Shown: piece after piece, positions 1 to 7,946 of the stretch | How the letters are laid out: each line of letters starts with the position of its first letter | Numbering within the stretch: the stretch's first letter is position 1 | Assembly: GCF_000473895.1 (NCBI RefSeq) | Contig: NZ_ASSJ01000030.1 | Location: 1-64,000 of the forward strand | DNA: 64,000 bases | Source: Rubidibacter lacunae KORDI 51-2 | Lineage (GTDB): Bacteria; Cyanobacteriota; Cyanobacteriia; Cyanobacteriales; Rubidibacteraceae | Direction: 5' to 3' | Made by a program: the position numbers and the translations under genes | The notes under the pieces: generated by a model | Databases searched by the model: none | What the model was told of the DNA's origin: nothing | Seen by the model: the letters and a program-made list of their open reading frames with translations, nothing else

Positions 1-3
1 GCC

Positions 4-1425
4 CTACATCTTCATCCACTCGCTGTGGAAGAACTCGCCACGCGGTTGGTCGGTACGTTCGTAGGTGTGAGCGCCGAAGTAATCGCGCTGGGCTTGGGTC
101 AAGTTTTGCGGTAGGCGGGCGCGCCGGTAGCTGTCGAAGTAGTCGAGCGATGCGCTGAAAGCCGGGACCGGCACGCCCATCTTGTTGGACGTTGCGAGCA
201 CTTCCCGCCAAGCACTCTGGCGATCGAGGATCGATTGCTTGAACTCCGGCGACAGCAATAAGTTTGCTAACTTCGGGTTGTCGATGAATGCCGACTGAAT
301 CTTGCCGAGGAAACCAGCCTGGATAATGCAGCCGCCCTTCCAGATGCGGGCGATTTCGTCCAGCTTGAGGTTATAGCCGAACTCGTCCGACGCCTTGCTC
401 AGTAATGCCATTCCCTGGGCGTAGGAGCACATTTTCGAGCAGTATAGGGCATCGCGAACTTTGTCTACAAATGCTTGGACGTTGCCCCCGAAGGGCTCGA
501 CCGCGCTGGGCAGTTTCTTGGCTGCAGCTACGCGCTCGTCTTTAAACGAGGAAATGACGCGCGCGTTCACGGCGGCATAAATCGTCGGGATCGGGACGCC
601 CAACTCTAACGAGGTCACGACCGTCCAGCGACCCGTCCCTTTCTGACCTGCCGAATCGAGGATGACATCCACAAGGCCCTTGCCGGTTTCGGGGTCGATT
701 TTGGTGAAGATATCGGCCGTGATTTCGATTAGGAAGGAGTTCAGCTCCTCAGTCGCGTTCCACTCCTTAAAAACATCCGCAATCTGGATGTTGCTCAGAC
801 CCAGGACGTTCTTAAGAAGGTCATAGGCTTCGGCGATAAGCTGCATGTCGCCGTACTCGATGCCGTTGTGGACCATCTTGACGTAATGACCCGCGCCGCC
901 GGGGCCGATGTAGGTAACGCAGGGACCGTCATCCACCTGAGCCGCGATCTTCGTAACGATCGACTCGAGATCGCGATAGGACTGTTTGGTTCCGCCAGGC
1001 ATCAAGCTCGGACCGTGGAGCGCTCCTTCTTCGCCGCCGCTGACGCCCATCCCAACGAACCCAAGCCCGGAGCCTTCGAGTTCCGTTGTGCGGCGCTCGG
1101 TATCTTCGTAGAGGGAGTTGCCGCCGTCGACGATCGTGTCGCCGGGTTCGAGTAGGGGTTTGAGTTGCTGGATCACCGCATCAACTGGCTTGCCCGCCTT
1201 CACCATCACCAGGATTTTGCGCGGCCGGGCAAGCGCACCGACGAATTCCTCGATCGAATAGGTTGCGGTTACGTTCTTACCCTGGGCGCGCTCTGCCATG
1301 AAGGTTTTAGTCTTCTCGCCTGTACGGTTATAGACGGCGATGGGGAAACCCCGGCTCTCCACATTGAGCGCCAGATTCTCGCCCATCACGGCTAAACCGA
1401 TTACGCCAAAGCTGGGTTGTGTCAT
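4..1425 (-). CDS. gnd: 6-phosphogluconate dehydrogenase (decarboxylating)
   Basis: Oxidises 6-phosphogluconate to ribulose 5-phosphate and CO2, making NADPH in the cytosolic oxidative pentose phosphate pathway. The 473-residue product has the normal family length. The N-terminal Rossmann motif GLAVMGENLALNV is at residues 10-22. Substrate-binding signatures follow: GGNSLYEDTERR, FVGMGVSGGEEGA and HYVKMVHNGIEYGD (about residue 182, with the catalytic Lys and His-Asn). The all-helical C-terminal domain contains DSAGQKGTGRWT. The gene is complete: ATG at 1425, TAG only 4 bases from the window edge. It stands alone here, divergent from the Ycf66-like gene. Identification is secure from motif conservation. 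Confidence 0.97.
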   Translation of the reverse strand: MTQPSFGVIGLAVMGENLALNVESRGFPIAVYNRTGEKTKTFMAERAQGKNVTATYSIEEFVGALARPRKILVMVKAGKPVDAVIQQLKPLLEPGDTIVDGGNSLYEDTERRTTELEGSGLGFVGMGVSGGEEGALHGPSLMPGGTKQSYRDLESIVTKIAAQVDDGPCVTYIGPGGAGHYVKMVHNGIEYGDMQLIAEAYDLLKNVLGLSNIQIADVFKEWNATEELNSFLIEITADIFTKIDPETGKGLVDVILDSAGQKGTGRWTVVTSLELGVPIPTIYAAVNARVISSFKDERVAAAKKLPSAVEPFGGNVQAFVDKVRDALYCSKMCSYAQGMALLSKASDEFGYNLKLDEIARIWKGGCIIQAGFLGKIQSAFIDNPKLANLLLSPEFKQSILDRQSAWREVLATSNKMGVPVPAFSASLDYFDSYRRARLPQNLTQAQRDYFGAHTYERTDQPRGEFFHSEWMKM

Positions 1426-1760
1426 GAGACGAATCGCCGATCTCGATAAGAACTGTTTACCTCAAGGGTATCGGCAAGTTCCGAGCACACTTGTGAAAAA
1501 GAGATTAAAACTTGCGTTTACTTGCTTTTCAGAATTCCGAGTGCTTGCGATCGCACCAAAGTCCTCAGCTTGGCGGGCCGACGAGTCAGGTTGCCAGGTC
1601 TGATTACCAGCAGCAGCAATCCGACGCGGTCCGCTTGCGATGCAGGTCGAGCCAGACTCGCGATCGCGCGTTGCCAACCGGCCGATCGCTGGCAACGGCA
1701 CGGTTATCGATCGCGGCTATTGGTAAAGTGGCTACGTGGCTCCCAAGAGGCTTCTGCTGT
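1426..1760. other. Divergent intergenic region gnd / ycf66-like
   Basis: These 335 bases lie between two divergent genes and should hold both promoters. Open frames here have no recognisable product. Reading upstream of the Ycf66-like ATG gives Arg/Ser-rich translation with no homology I recognise, so I treat it as non-coding. No hairpin or operator stands out. Confidence 0.5.
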
Positions 1761-2399
1761 ATGTTGGCCCAATTCCTCGCGCTGCTCGTTGCTCTCGGCA
1801 GTTTTGCTCTGTACATGGCGGCATTCTTCTTTCCCGAAGTTCACCGCAAGTACGATTTTGTTTTCAGCGGTTGCGGGTTGTTCTACGCGTTGGTGCTTTG
1901 GGTGTGCGCGCAACGTATCACGGGCGGCGTGTTGCTGGGACAAGTGGCAAGCGTGGCATTACTGGGCTGGTTCGGCTGGCAGACGCTGAGCTTGCGCCGA
2001 GAACTAGTGCCGGAGGCAGAGCAAACTCCCGTCCCCGAACAGGCAACCAGCAAGGCGCGCAGCTGGTTGACACCAAACCAGTGGCGATCGCGCCTGAGCG
2101 GTCTTTTCCAACGCCAGTCAGCTACTGGGTTGCAATCGCAGCAGCTTTCCGAGGCAATTGCAGTCGAGATCGAACCGGGTACTCTGACTGAAACCGAGCG
2201 TGCCGCTCCCGATTCCGAAGCAGCATCGACCGGGCCGATCGCGTCCGAATCCATTGTTGAAGCGCCTACATCCCCCGCTACCGCTAACGAGTCGGCGGTT
2301 ACGGCGAGCGAACGTGCTGACCCACCAGCGACAGCCGATGCACCCCCTACCAATCGCGAACCTAATAGCAGCTTCACGCCCGACCAAACCGACATCTAA
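1761..2399 (+). CDS. Ycf66 family membrane protein
   Basis: Cyanobacterial/plastid Ycf66-type protein of unknown biochemical role, 212 residues from the ATG at 1761. The reading frame is open further upstream to 1512, but only the part from MLAQFLALLVALGSFAL looks like protein. Three hydrophobic segments (about residues 3-22, 31-48, 52-70) form a small membrane domain with the motif KYDFVFSGCGLFYALVLW. A long Ala/Glu/Ser/Pro-rich acidic tail of about 130 residues follows and is probably disordered and cytoplasmic. The 3' end overlaps the stop of the convergent cupin gene by 4 bases. The family call rests on the membrane domain; the tail is not conserved in this family. Confidence 0.75.
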   Translation: MLAQFLALLVALGSFALYMAAFFFPEVHRKYDFVFSGCGLFYALVLWVCAQRITGGVLLGQVASVALLGWFGWQTLSLRRELVPEAEQTPVPEQATSKARSWLTPNQWRSRLSGLFQRQSATGLQSQQLSEAIAVEIEPGTLTETERAAPDSEAASTGPIASESIVEAPTSPATANESAVTASERADPPATADAPPTNREPNSSFTPDQTDI

Positions 2400-3010
2400 A
2401 GTGACCTGTCCTGCCCCTCGTCGTGCCAGGCCGCATATAGCGCTAGCAGCGGATCGCGATCGGTTTTCATTGCATGAATAACATCAGGGGGGTGAACGAT
2501 AAACTCACCTCCCACGCGCAGCCGCCATGCCCCGTTGCCGATCTGCCAAAGTGCTTGCCCGGACAGAATGTGATGGAGCTCGGCTTCTGGACGTGCGTAG
2601 GGCAGGTAACACGTGGCAGGACCGAGCAGAACGAGCCCGAGCGTGACACGCTCGCTGACGATCCAGCCGCGGGGTCCGCAGACTTCACTAGCGGCATAGT
2701 TCGTGTCGGATGGGGCAACAGCAGTATCCTCGGGGGCATAGTCCTGATGCCAATGCAAATAGGGCAACAGCGGCTTAAGGGCGAGTATGAAGCCCGTGTC
2801 GAGGCGGTTGGTAGCTGCTGCGATCGCGTCGGGTAAGTACCGGCACACCGGCTGTAGCTGGGGCGTTCGTTCGCTTTGCACGGCCGGCAATCCGTCGATG
2901 GCCGCCGCGATCGTGCGGAGTGCGGACGGACGCACCGAGTGTTCGGCACCGCGAACGAACAACCGGCGGGCGGCTTGTAAGAAGGCTGGCACGAGCTGGG
3001 GATCCATCAT
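2396..3010 (-). CDS. DddL-like cupin (DMSP-lyase family protein)
   Basis: A 204-residue protein whose C-terminal half is a cupin barrel resembling DddL/DddQ-type DMSP lyases: LGLVLLGPATCYLPYARPEAE, then LHHILSGQALWQIGNG, then HPPDVIHAMKT and LLALYAAW. In characterised members the first block carries two metal-binding His (pattern H-x-H-x3-E). Here these positions are Tyr and Arg (codons TAC and CGT), while the Glu and the later His (VIHAM) are kept. DMSP lyase activity is therefore doubtful. Its ATG overlaps the gdhA stop as ATGA, so the two genes are almost certainly co-transcribed and translationally coupled. That suggests a role in amino-acid or osmolyte metabolism, which is an inference. 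A second Met follows at once, so the start could be 3 bases later. Confidence 0.65.
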   Translation of the reverse strand: MMDPQLVPAFLQAARRLFVRGAEHSVRPSALRTIAAAIDGLPAVQSERTPQLQPVCRYLPDAIAAATNRLDTGFILALKPLLPYLHWHQDYAPEDTAVAPSDTNYAASEVCGPRGWIVSERVTLGLVLLGPATCYLPYARPEAELHHILSGQALWQIGNGAWRLRVGGEFIVHPPDVIHAMKTDRDPLLALYAAWHDEGQDRSL

Positions 3011-4311
3011 GGGCGATCGCCTCGATAGTAATCGCGGGTGCCTTTAGCGTCGAGGGCGGCTCCGAGGCGCTTCAGCGCGCGCACGTAGGCTGCCGTTCGC
3101 AGTGACACGCTGCGGTCGCGTGCAGCCGCCCAGACAGCAGCGGTTTCGGCTTGCATGCGCTCTCGAAGGCGCGTTTCCACTTCGGTCTGCGTCCAGTAGA
3201 GACCGCTGCGGTTTTGCACCCATTCAAAGTAGCTGACCGTAACGCCACCCGCATTGACCAGAATATCCGGTACGACCTGGATGCCGCGCGCGTCTAAGAT
3301 GCGATCGGCTTCCACGGTGGTCGGACCGTTAGCGACTTCGAATACGAGCGGCGCGCGAATGTTGCGGGCGTTGTCGGCAGTAATTTGGTTTTCCAGCGCG
3401 GCGGGAATCAGAACGTCTACCTTGAGCTGCAGCAGCTCGGCGTTGCTAATGACCTCGTGCTCGACGATATTGCAAACGCTGCTTTCGCAGTAGACTGCTT
3501 TCATACTGCGGTGTGCCGTTTTATATTCCTGAATGCTAGGGATATCCAAACCGCGCGGGGCGTAAATTCCACCTTGGGAGTCGCTGACAGCCACAACGCG
3601 ATAGCCCGAGCGCGCCAGCAACCCTGCTAGGGTCGCTCCAACTTTGCCAAATCCCTGGATGGCGACCGTCGTATCTTGAGGTTGACGCTCGAACTTTGGC
3701 AATAACGTGGCGATGACTTCATAGGCACCCAACGCCGTGGCACCATTGCGACCGCGCGAACCGCCCAAAGCCAGGGGTTTGCCAGTCACAACCGAGGGCG
3801 TCATTTTTCGGTGAATGATGCTGTATTGGTCCATCATCCATCCCATCACCGTTGCGTTGGTGTAAAGGTCCGGTGCGAGCACATCTATGTCCGGACCGAT
3901 AAAATCGGCGATCGCGTCGACATAGCTGCGACTCAGACGTTCGAGTTCTGCCCGTGAAAGCGAGCGCGGATCGAGGGCAATGCCACCTTTGGCACCGCCG
4001 AAGGGCAGATCGAGGAGCGCGCACTTGAAGGTCATCCAAAACGCCAGCGATTGCACTTCATCGAGGGTGACGGCAGGATGGTAGCGCACGCCGCCCTTGC
4101 CCGGACCGCGCGTGTCGTCATAGCGCACGCGATAACCCTGAAAAATTTTCAGCGAGCCGTCGTCGCGACGCATGGGTATAGCCACAGTCAAACTGGCTTT
4201 GGGATACTTCAAGCGGGCGATTGCATCTTCAGAGATTTCTACGTGCTGCAGAGCCCGATCCAAGCGACTGCTGGCATCGGTGAATAACAATTTCGATGGC
4301 GGTTCTGCCAT
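3007..4311 (-). CDS. gdhA: Glutamate dehydrogenase (Glu/Leu/Phe/Val dehydrogenase family)
   Basis: Interconverts 2-oxoglutarate plus ammonium and glutamate using NAD(P)H, in the cytosol. The 434-residue length fits hexameric bacterial GDH. Visible motifs are KIFQGYRVRYDDTRGPGKGG (substrate region, about 53-72), LLDLPFGGAKGGI with the catalytic Lys (about 98-110), APDLYTNATVMGWMMDQY and the nucleotide-binding GFGKVG (about 220). The residues after the second beta strand read VSDSQGG; I cannot assign NADP versus NAD preference from this. The gene is first in a two-gene unit with the DddL-like cupin (ATGA overlap). A GGAG-type ribosome-binding site (TAAGGAGAAA) lies just upstream of the ATG. Confidence 0.93.
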   Translation of the reverse strand: MAEPPSKLLFTDASSRLDRALQHVEISEDAIARLKYPKASLTVAIPMRRDDGSLKIFQGYRVRYDDTRGPGKGGVRYHPAVTLDEVQSLAFWMTFKCALLDLPFGGAKGGIALDPRSLSRAELERLSRSYVDAIADFIGPDIDVLAPDLYTNATVMGWMMDQYSIIHRKMTPSVVTGKPLALGGSRGRNGATALGAYEVIATLLPKFERQPQDTTVAIQGFGKVGATLAGLLARSGYRVVAVSDSQGGIYAPRGLDIPSIQEYKTAHRSMKAVYCESSVCNIVEHEVISNAELLQLKVDVLIPAALENQITADNARNIRAPLVFEVANGPTTVEADRILDARGIQVVPDILVNAGGVTVSYFEWVQNRSGLYWTQTEVETRLRERMQAETAAVWAAARDRSVSLRTAAYVRALKRLGAALDAKGTRDYYRGDRP

Positions 4312-4348
4312 AAGCCGGTTTCTCCTTACGGAAGCTTGCTCGACTTAG

Positions 4349-4385
4349 CTCTCGACGGAGTTCCCGAGGTTCGGGTCCCTGAGAG
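4349..4385 (-). promoter_or_regulatory. Possible structured 5' leader of gdhA
   Basis: Between gdhA and the decayed transposase, the transcript could fold into a stem CTCTC/GAGAG enclosing an inner hairpin CCCGA-ACC-TCGGG. The structure sits about 38-74 bases upstream of the gdhA ATG. It matches no riboswitch consensus I know; glycine and glutamine riboswitch cores were looked for and not found. Only the base-pairing potential is observed. Confidence 0.25.
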
Positions 4386-4576
4386 TTCCTCCAAATATTC
4401 CAAATATATAGCGTCTCGGAAAACTTGAATGAAACGAGAATGGCAGAGCTTATGGTATCGATTTATTCCACAACTGCTTAGCGGGGGTTGGTTCGGAGCG
4501 CAACAAACAGGCTTTATCGGGATCGCTCACGGGTCTGAGGAAACCAAGAGCGATTTCCAGCGGGGGGGGGGGTTAA

Positions 4577-5235
4577 GTAAGCCGAGCTACTGTTTTCAGG
4601 GCATTGCGAAGTTTAAGGCTTAGTAAAAAACTACTTTGCCCGAGGAAGAACGAGACAGAGCAAATTGTAAAAGATTAGCAGAGTATTGGGATGGGAGGAA
4701 AGGCCTAGACCCAAAGAACTTAAATCTTATTCACGAAGAAGGGGTGAATTTGGGATGCTCCGGACTCATGCTCGCTCCGAGATAGGGCAACGGGCAACAA
4801 GTGAGTCGCCAAGAAGAGGAAAAATATCCCGATTGTAGGTGCTGTCAGTCCGACAGGAGTTGTTGGCTTACATTCCTGTTTAGGAGCATACGAAGGCTTA
4901 AAGTATGAATGATTTGTTTTTATGAAACTCTTGACAAGTGCATGAAAAAGAGCATGTGTGGCGATCGATAATTGCTCCATGCACGAAGAGAAAAAATCAG
5001 AGATTTCAACCAATCAGCATGGGCGAGACTGTTTTATTTGCCCCGCCACTCCCCAAGCTTTTCTCTCATAAATAATCTTGGGCCAAAAGTGAAGCCTTAG
5101 CTCAAAAAGATTGGAGCACGGAATTATCCAGACTGGATGCAAACTATTAAACGTCCTTCGGCAGCATCGATGACAAATTAAGCAACTGGGTTACTCACTG
5201 CTGTAATAGTCTTGCACCTCAATTATTTGAGCTGA
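4577..5235 (+). pseudogene. Decayed IS630-family transposase
   Basis: Translating all three forward frames gives consecutive IS630-type blocks with stops and frameshifts between them. VSRATVFRALRSLRLSKK (from 4577) matches the helix-turn-helix region. LAEYWDGRKGLDPKNL then LIHEEGVNLG (about 4672-4755) matches the first catalytic block, with the usual Asp changed to His. KNIPIVGAVSPTGVVGL (about 4823-4873) follows in another frame. CVAIDNCSMHEEK (about 4956-4992) is the second catalytic Asp block, and LSNWVTHCCNSLAP (about 5180-5219) is the typical C-terminus. A TAG at about 4783 and several frame changes make it non-functional. The N-terminal part before 4577 is too eroded to place. A run of 11 G at 4562-4572 lies just upstream. 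Confidence 0.8.
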
Positions 5236-5352
5236 ACCATATTGACAGTACGCAGGGCTTTTACGTGTTCTGTTGGTCAGTCAAGGAGCAAAGCGGAGTT
5301 CAAATAATTGCGTCAACCGTTAACATTGAGGACGGCGATTCGAGGGTGCAAA

Positions 5353-7350
5353 ATGGTCATTCGCTTCGGACGCGCTGTTTGTGGAGACTTAGCAGTTGCC
5401 GAGTCGCGCGAATGGTTGGTGACGAATGGGATTGGCGGTTATGCCTGCGGCACCGTTGCCGGATTGACGTCTCGTTTTTATCACGGCTTACTCGTTGCAG
5501 CCCTAGACCCACCGCTCGGGCGCGTCTTGATGTTGGCCCATTGCGACCCTACGGTCGCTTACCGCCAGCATCGATACGAACTTGGTACCAATCGCTGGGC
5601 AGACGGCTCGATTGCACCCCGCGGCTATCGCTACCTCGAAAGCTTTCACCTTGACGGCTCGGTTCCGACTTGGTGCTACGCGCTCGCCGATGCTCTGCTC
5701 GTGCAGCGCATCTGGATGGAGCGGGAGGAGAACTCGACCTACCTTCAATATTGCCTCGAGCGCGGTAGCGCGCCGCTGGAGTTGAGCATCAAGGCGATCG
5801 CGAATTACCGCGACCATCATGGCGGAGTTACGTGGGGCAACTGGCAGTTAGACGCGATCGAGAGCCAAGCCAACCCATATAACGGCATCCGCATGCGCGC
5901 TTTTCCTGAAGCCACACCGCTGTTTTTGCTGAGCGATCGCGGCGAATTTACGCCTGGCGGCGAGTGGTATCGCGGCTACGACTTGGCAGTCGAACGCTAC
6001 CGCGAGACAGGCGATCGCGAAGATCGCTTGCATGCCGCTACGCTTCGGGCCCTTATGGAACCGGGCGCGACACTGACCTTGGTTGCCAGTACGCACGACG
6101 ATGTTGACCTCGACGGCAACGCAGCCCGCCACCGCCGCCACGACTACGATCGCATGTTGGTCCAGCGCTGGCAGACGGCTCACGGATTGAAGCCGCCGGA
6201 TTGGATCGAGCAATTAACGCTTGCGGCCGACCAGTTTGTGGTCCGTCGTGCCGTACCCGTCGATCCTGACGGTAAAACCATCATCGCCGGGTATCCCTGG
6301 TTTGGCGATTGGGGGCGCGATACGGCAATTAGTTTGCCGGGACTGAGCGTTGCAGCCGGTCGTCCTGAAATCGCGCGGCCGATTTTGCGCACGTTCGGGC
6401 ATTACCTCAGTCAGGGCATGTTGCCCAATCTCTTTCCCGACGGCAGCACTGAACCGGAGTACAACACCGTCGATGCCGTTCTCTGGTATTTCGAGGCGGT
6501 ACGCGCCTACTTCAACGCAACAGGCGATGAAGACCTGCTGCGCGAGCTCTATTCCCCTCTAGAAGAGGCGATCGCCTGGCACCAGCGCGGCACTCGTTAC
6601 AACATCCATCTCGACTCCGATGGATTGCTCTACGCCGGGGAACCGGGCACACAACTGACATGGATGGATGCGAAGGTGGAGGATTGGGTTGTGACACCAC
6701 GCATCGGCAAGCCCGTTGAAATCAACGCCTTGTGGTTCAACGCGCTCCAGATTGTTGTGGAGTTTGCGCAGGTGCTCGATCGCCCTTATGCCGATTTAGC
6801 AACTCTACGCGATCGCGCGCGGCAAAGTTTCGCGAGGTTTTGGAGCGAGGACCTCGGCTATTGTATTGACGTGCTAGACGGTCCCGAGGGTGACGATACG
6901 GCGTTGCGTCCGAATCAAATCTTTGCCGTTTCGGTGCCGTCCGAGCCGCTGTTGACTCCCGAACGCCAGCGCGCGGTAGTCGATACCGTTTCCCGCCATT
7001 TGCTTACCTCCCACGGACTGCGCTCTCTTGCCCCAGCAGACGCCCAATATTGTCCGCATTATGGCGGCGATCGGCTTCAGCGCGACGGATGCTACCACCA
7101 GGGAACGGTTTGGGGTTGGTTGCTGGGACCGTTTGTGCAAGCTCATTTGCGCGTTTATCGCGACCCGGCAACGGCGCGCGCGCTCCTGCAACCGATGGCA
7201 GACCACTTGGCTGCCGGCGGACTCGGGACGATTAGCGAGATCTTTGATGGTGCGCCGCCCCATACTCCGCGCGGTTGCTTCGCCCAAGCCTGGAGTGTTG
7301 CTGAAATCCTCCGCGTGTGGCTGGCACTAGAGGATGTAGCCGGTTCGTGA
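5353..7350 (+). CDS. Glycogen debranching enzyme (amylo-alpha-1,6-glucosidase type)
   Basis: Hydrolyses alpha-1,6 branch stubs in glycogen; GDE_N plus GDE_C architecture, 665 residues. The N-terminal domain opens with NGIGGYACGTVAGLTSRFYH then GLLVAA. The catalytic (alpha/alpha)6 domain has AGYPWFGDWGRDTAISLPG (about residue 313), PNLFPDGSTEPEYNTVDA and LTWMDAKVEDWVVTPR followed by GKPVEINALW, all diagnostic. I start at ATG 5353, preceded by GAGGG, rather than at an in-frame TTG at 5308. Glycogen is the main cyanobacterial carbon store, so this enzyme with glk and gnd in the window fits night-time glycogen use. It is monocistronic here. Confidence 0.92.
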   Translation: MVIRFGRAVCGDLAVAESREWLVTNGIGGYACGTVAGLTSRFYHGLLVAALDPPLGRVLMLAHCDPTVAYRQHRYELGTNRWADGSIAPRGYRYLESFHLDGSVPTWCYALADALLVQRIWMEREENSTYLQYCLERGSAPLELSIKAIANYRDHHGGVTWGNWQLDAIESQANPYNGIRMRAFPEATPLFLLSDRGEFTPGGEWYRGYDLAVERYRETGDREDRLHAATLRALMEPGATLTLVASTHDDVDLDGNAARHRRHDYDRMLVQRWQTAHGLKPPDWIEQLTLAADQFVVRRAVPVDPDGKTIIAGYPWFGDWGRDTAISLPGLSVAAGRPEIARPILRTFGHYLSQGMLPNLFPDGSTEPEYNTVDAVLWYFEAVRAYFNATGDEDLLRELYSPLEEAIAWHQRGTRYNIHLDSDGLLYAGEPGTQLTWMDAKVEDWVVTPRIGKPVEINALWFNALQIVVEFAQVLDRPYADLATLRDRARQSFARFWSEDLGYCIDVLDGPEGDDTALRPNQIFAVSVPSEPLLTPERQRAVVDTVSRHLLTSHGLRSLAPADAQYCPHYGGDRLQRDGCYHQGTVWGWLLGPFVQAHLRVYRDPATARALLQPMADHLAAGGLGTISEIFDGAPPHTPRGCFAQAWSVAEILRVWLALEDVAGS

Positions 7351-7457
7351 ATGCCGGCGGCGTTCGCCGGAGTGTCGGTAGCGATCGCGCTCGGCCGGGG
7401 ACTAATCACAACCGGATGCTGTTTGGTGGCGATGAGTCCCTATCGGCGATTTTTGCT

Positions 7458-7634
7458 TTATGGTTTTGCCAGCTCGACCTCGGCGGTACGGACGATGTCT
7501 TCGAGAATTGGCTTGCTTTTGCTCCACTTGCTAGCACTTGCAACCTTACGAACTATCTGGAACTGCTTGGATTTATCTGCAAATTCGACTGGTAATCCAG
7601 AAGCTACGATGCTCGTGCAGGGTTGTGACCATGC
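7458..7634 (-). pseudogene. Possible 3' relic of an unrecognised gene
   Basis: The gap 7351-7946 has no intact gene. On the minus strand, a 57-codon frame without any ATG, GTG or TTG start reads like ordinary protein: LPVEFADKSKQFQIVRKVAS then ASKWSKSKPILEDIVRTAEV and ELAKP-stop. An in-frame TAG lies immediately upstream. It may be the surviving C-terminus of a lost gene. I do not recognise the family, and the match to real protein is judged only by composition. Short forward frames here look random. Confidence 0.25.
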
Positions 7635-7796
7635 CTAGTTGCGGGTCATGAACCTGTGCCAACCCCACCGCGTAGGACTATCGGATAGATATTAATCAAA
7701 AGTATGGACACTGCATTCGTGCAGCCCATAGGTTCTCATTGCGATCGCCCGGTTGCCTGCAGGACAGCTAACATGCGGGTTAACACGCCTTGTTTG

Positions 7797-7841
7797 AATC
7801 CCAATTGCTCCGTAGGGGAGCCTTAAGTGACGATTGGGTTT
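7797..7841 (+). promoter_or_regulatory. Nested inverted repeat upstream of the CNNM/CorC gene
   Basis: Outer arms AATCCCAATTG and CGATTGGGTTT pair with one mismatch and one G-U. They enclose a hairpin GCTCC-GTAGG-GGAGC. The structure lies about 105-150 bases upstream of the start at 7947 and could be an mRNA leader element. It does not satisfy the yybP-ykoY or M-box consensus as far as I can see. Evidence is base pairing only. Confidence 0.25.
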
Positions 7842-7946
7842 CGAAGTGCCGCTTACGCAGGCATTACGAACGGCGCGGGACGGTGACAACAATCGGTCTC
7901 CATACTAGACTTCAGGCAAAGATAAGTACTTATCCCCAGTTGGGTC

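Noticed and set aside
4312-4450. Glycine or glutamine riboswitch upstream of gdhA
   Set aside because: Conserved core motifs of either riboswitch are absent; only generic hairpins are present.
4429-4623. 64-codon forward frame before the transposase relic
   Set aside because: The informative IS630 translation is in a different frame; this one is a shadow.
4720-5013. 97-codon minus-strand frame with a hydrophobic stretch
   Set aside because: Antisense to the IS630 relic; the forward frames explain the sequence.
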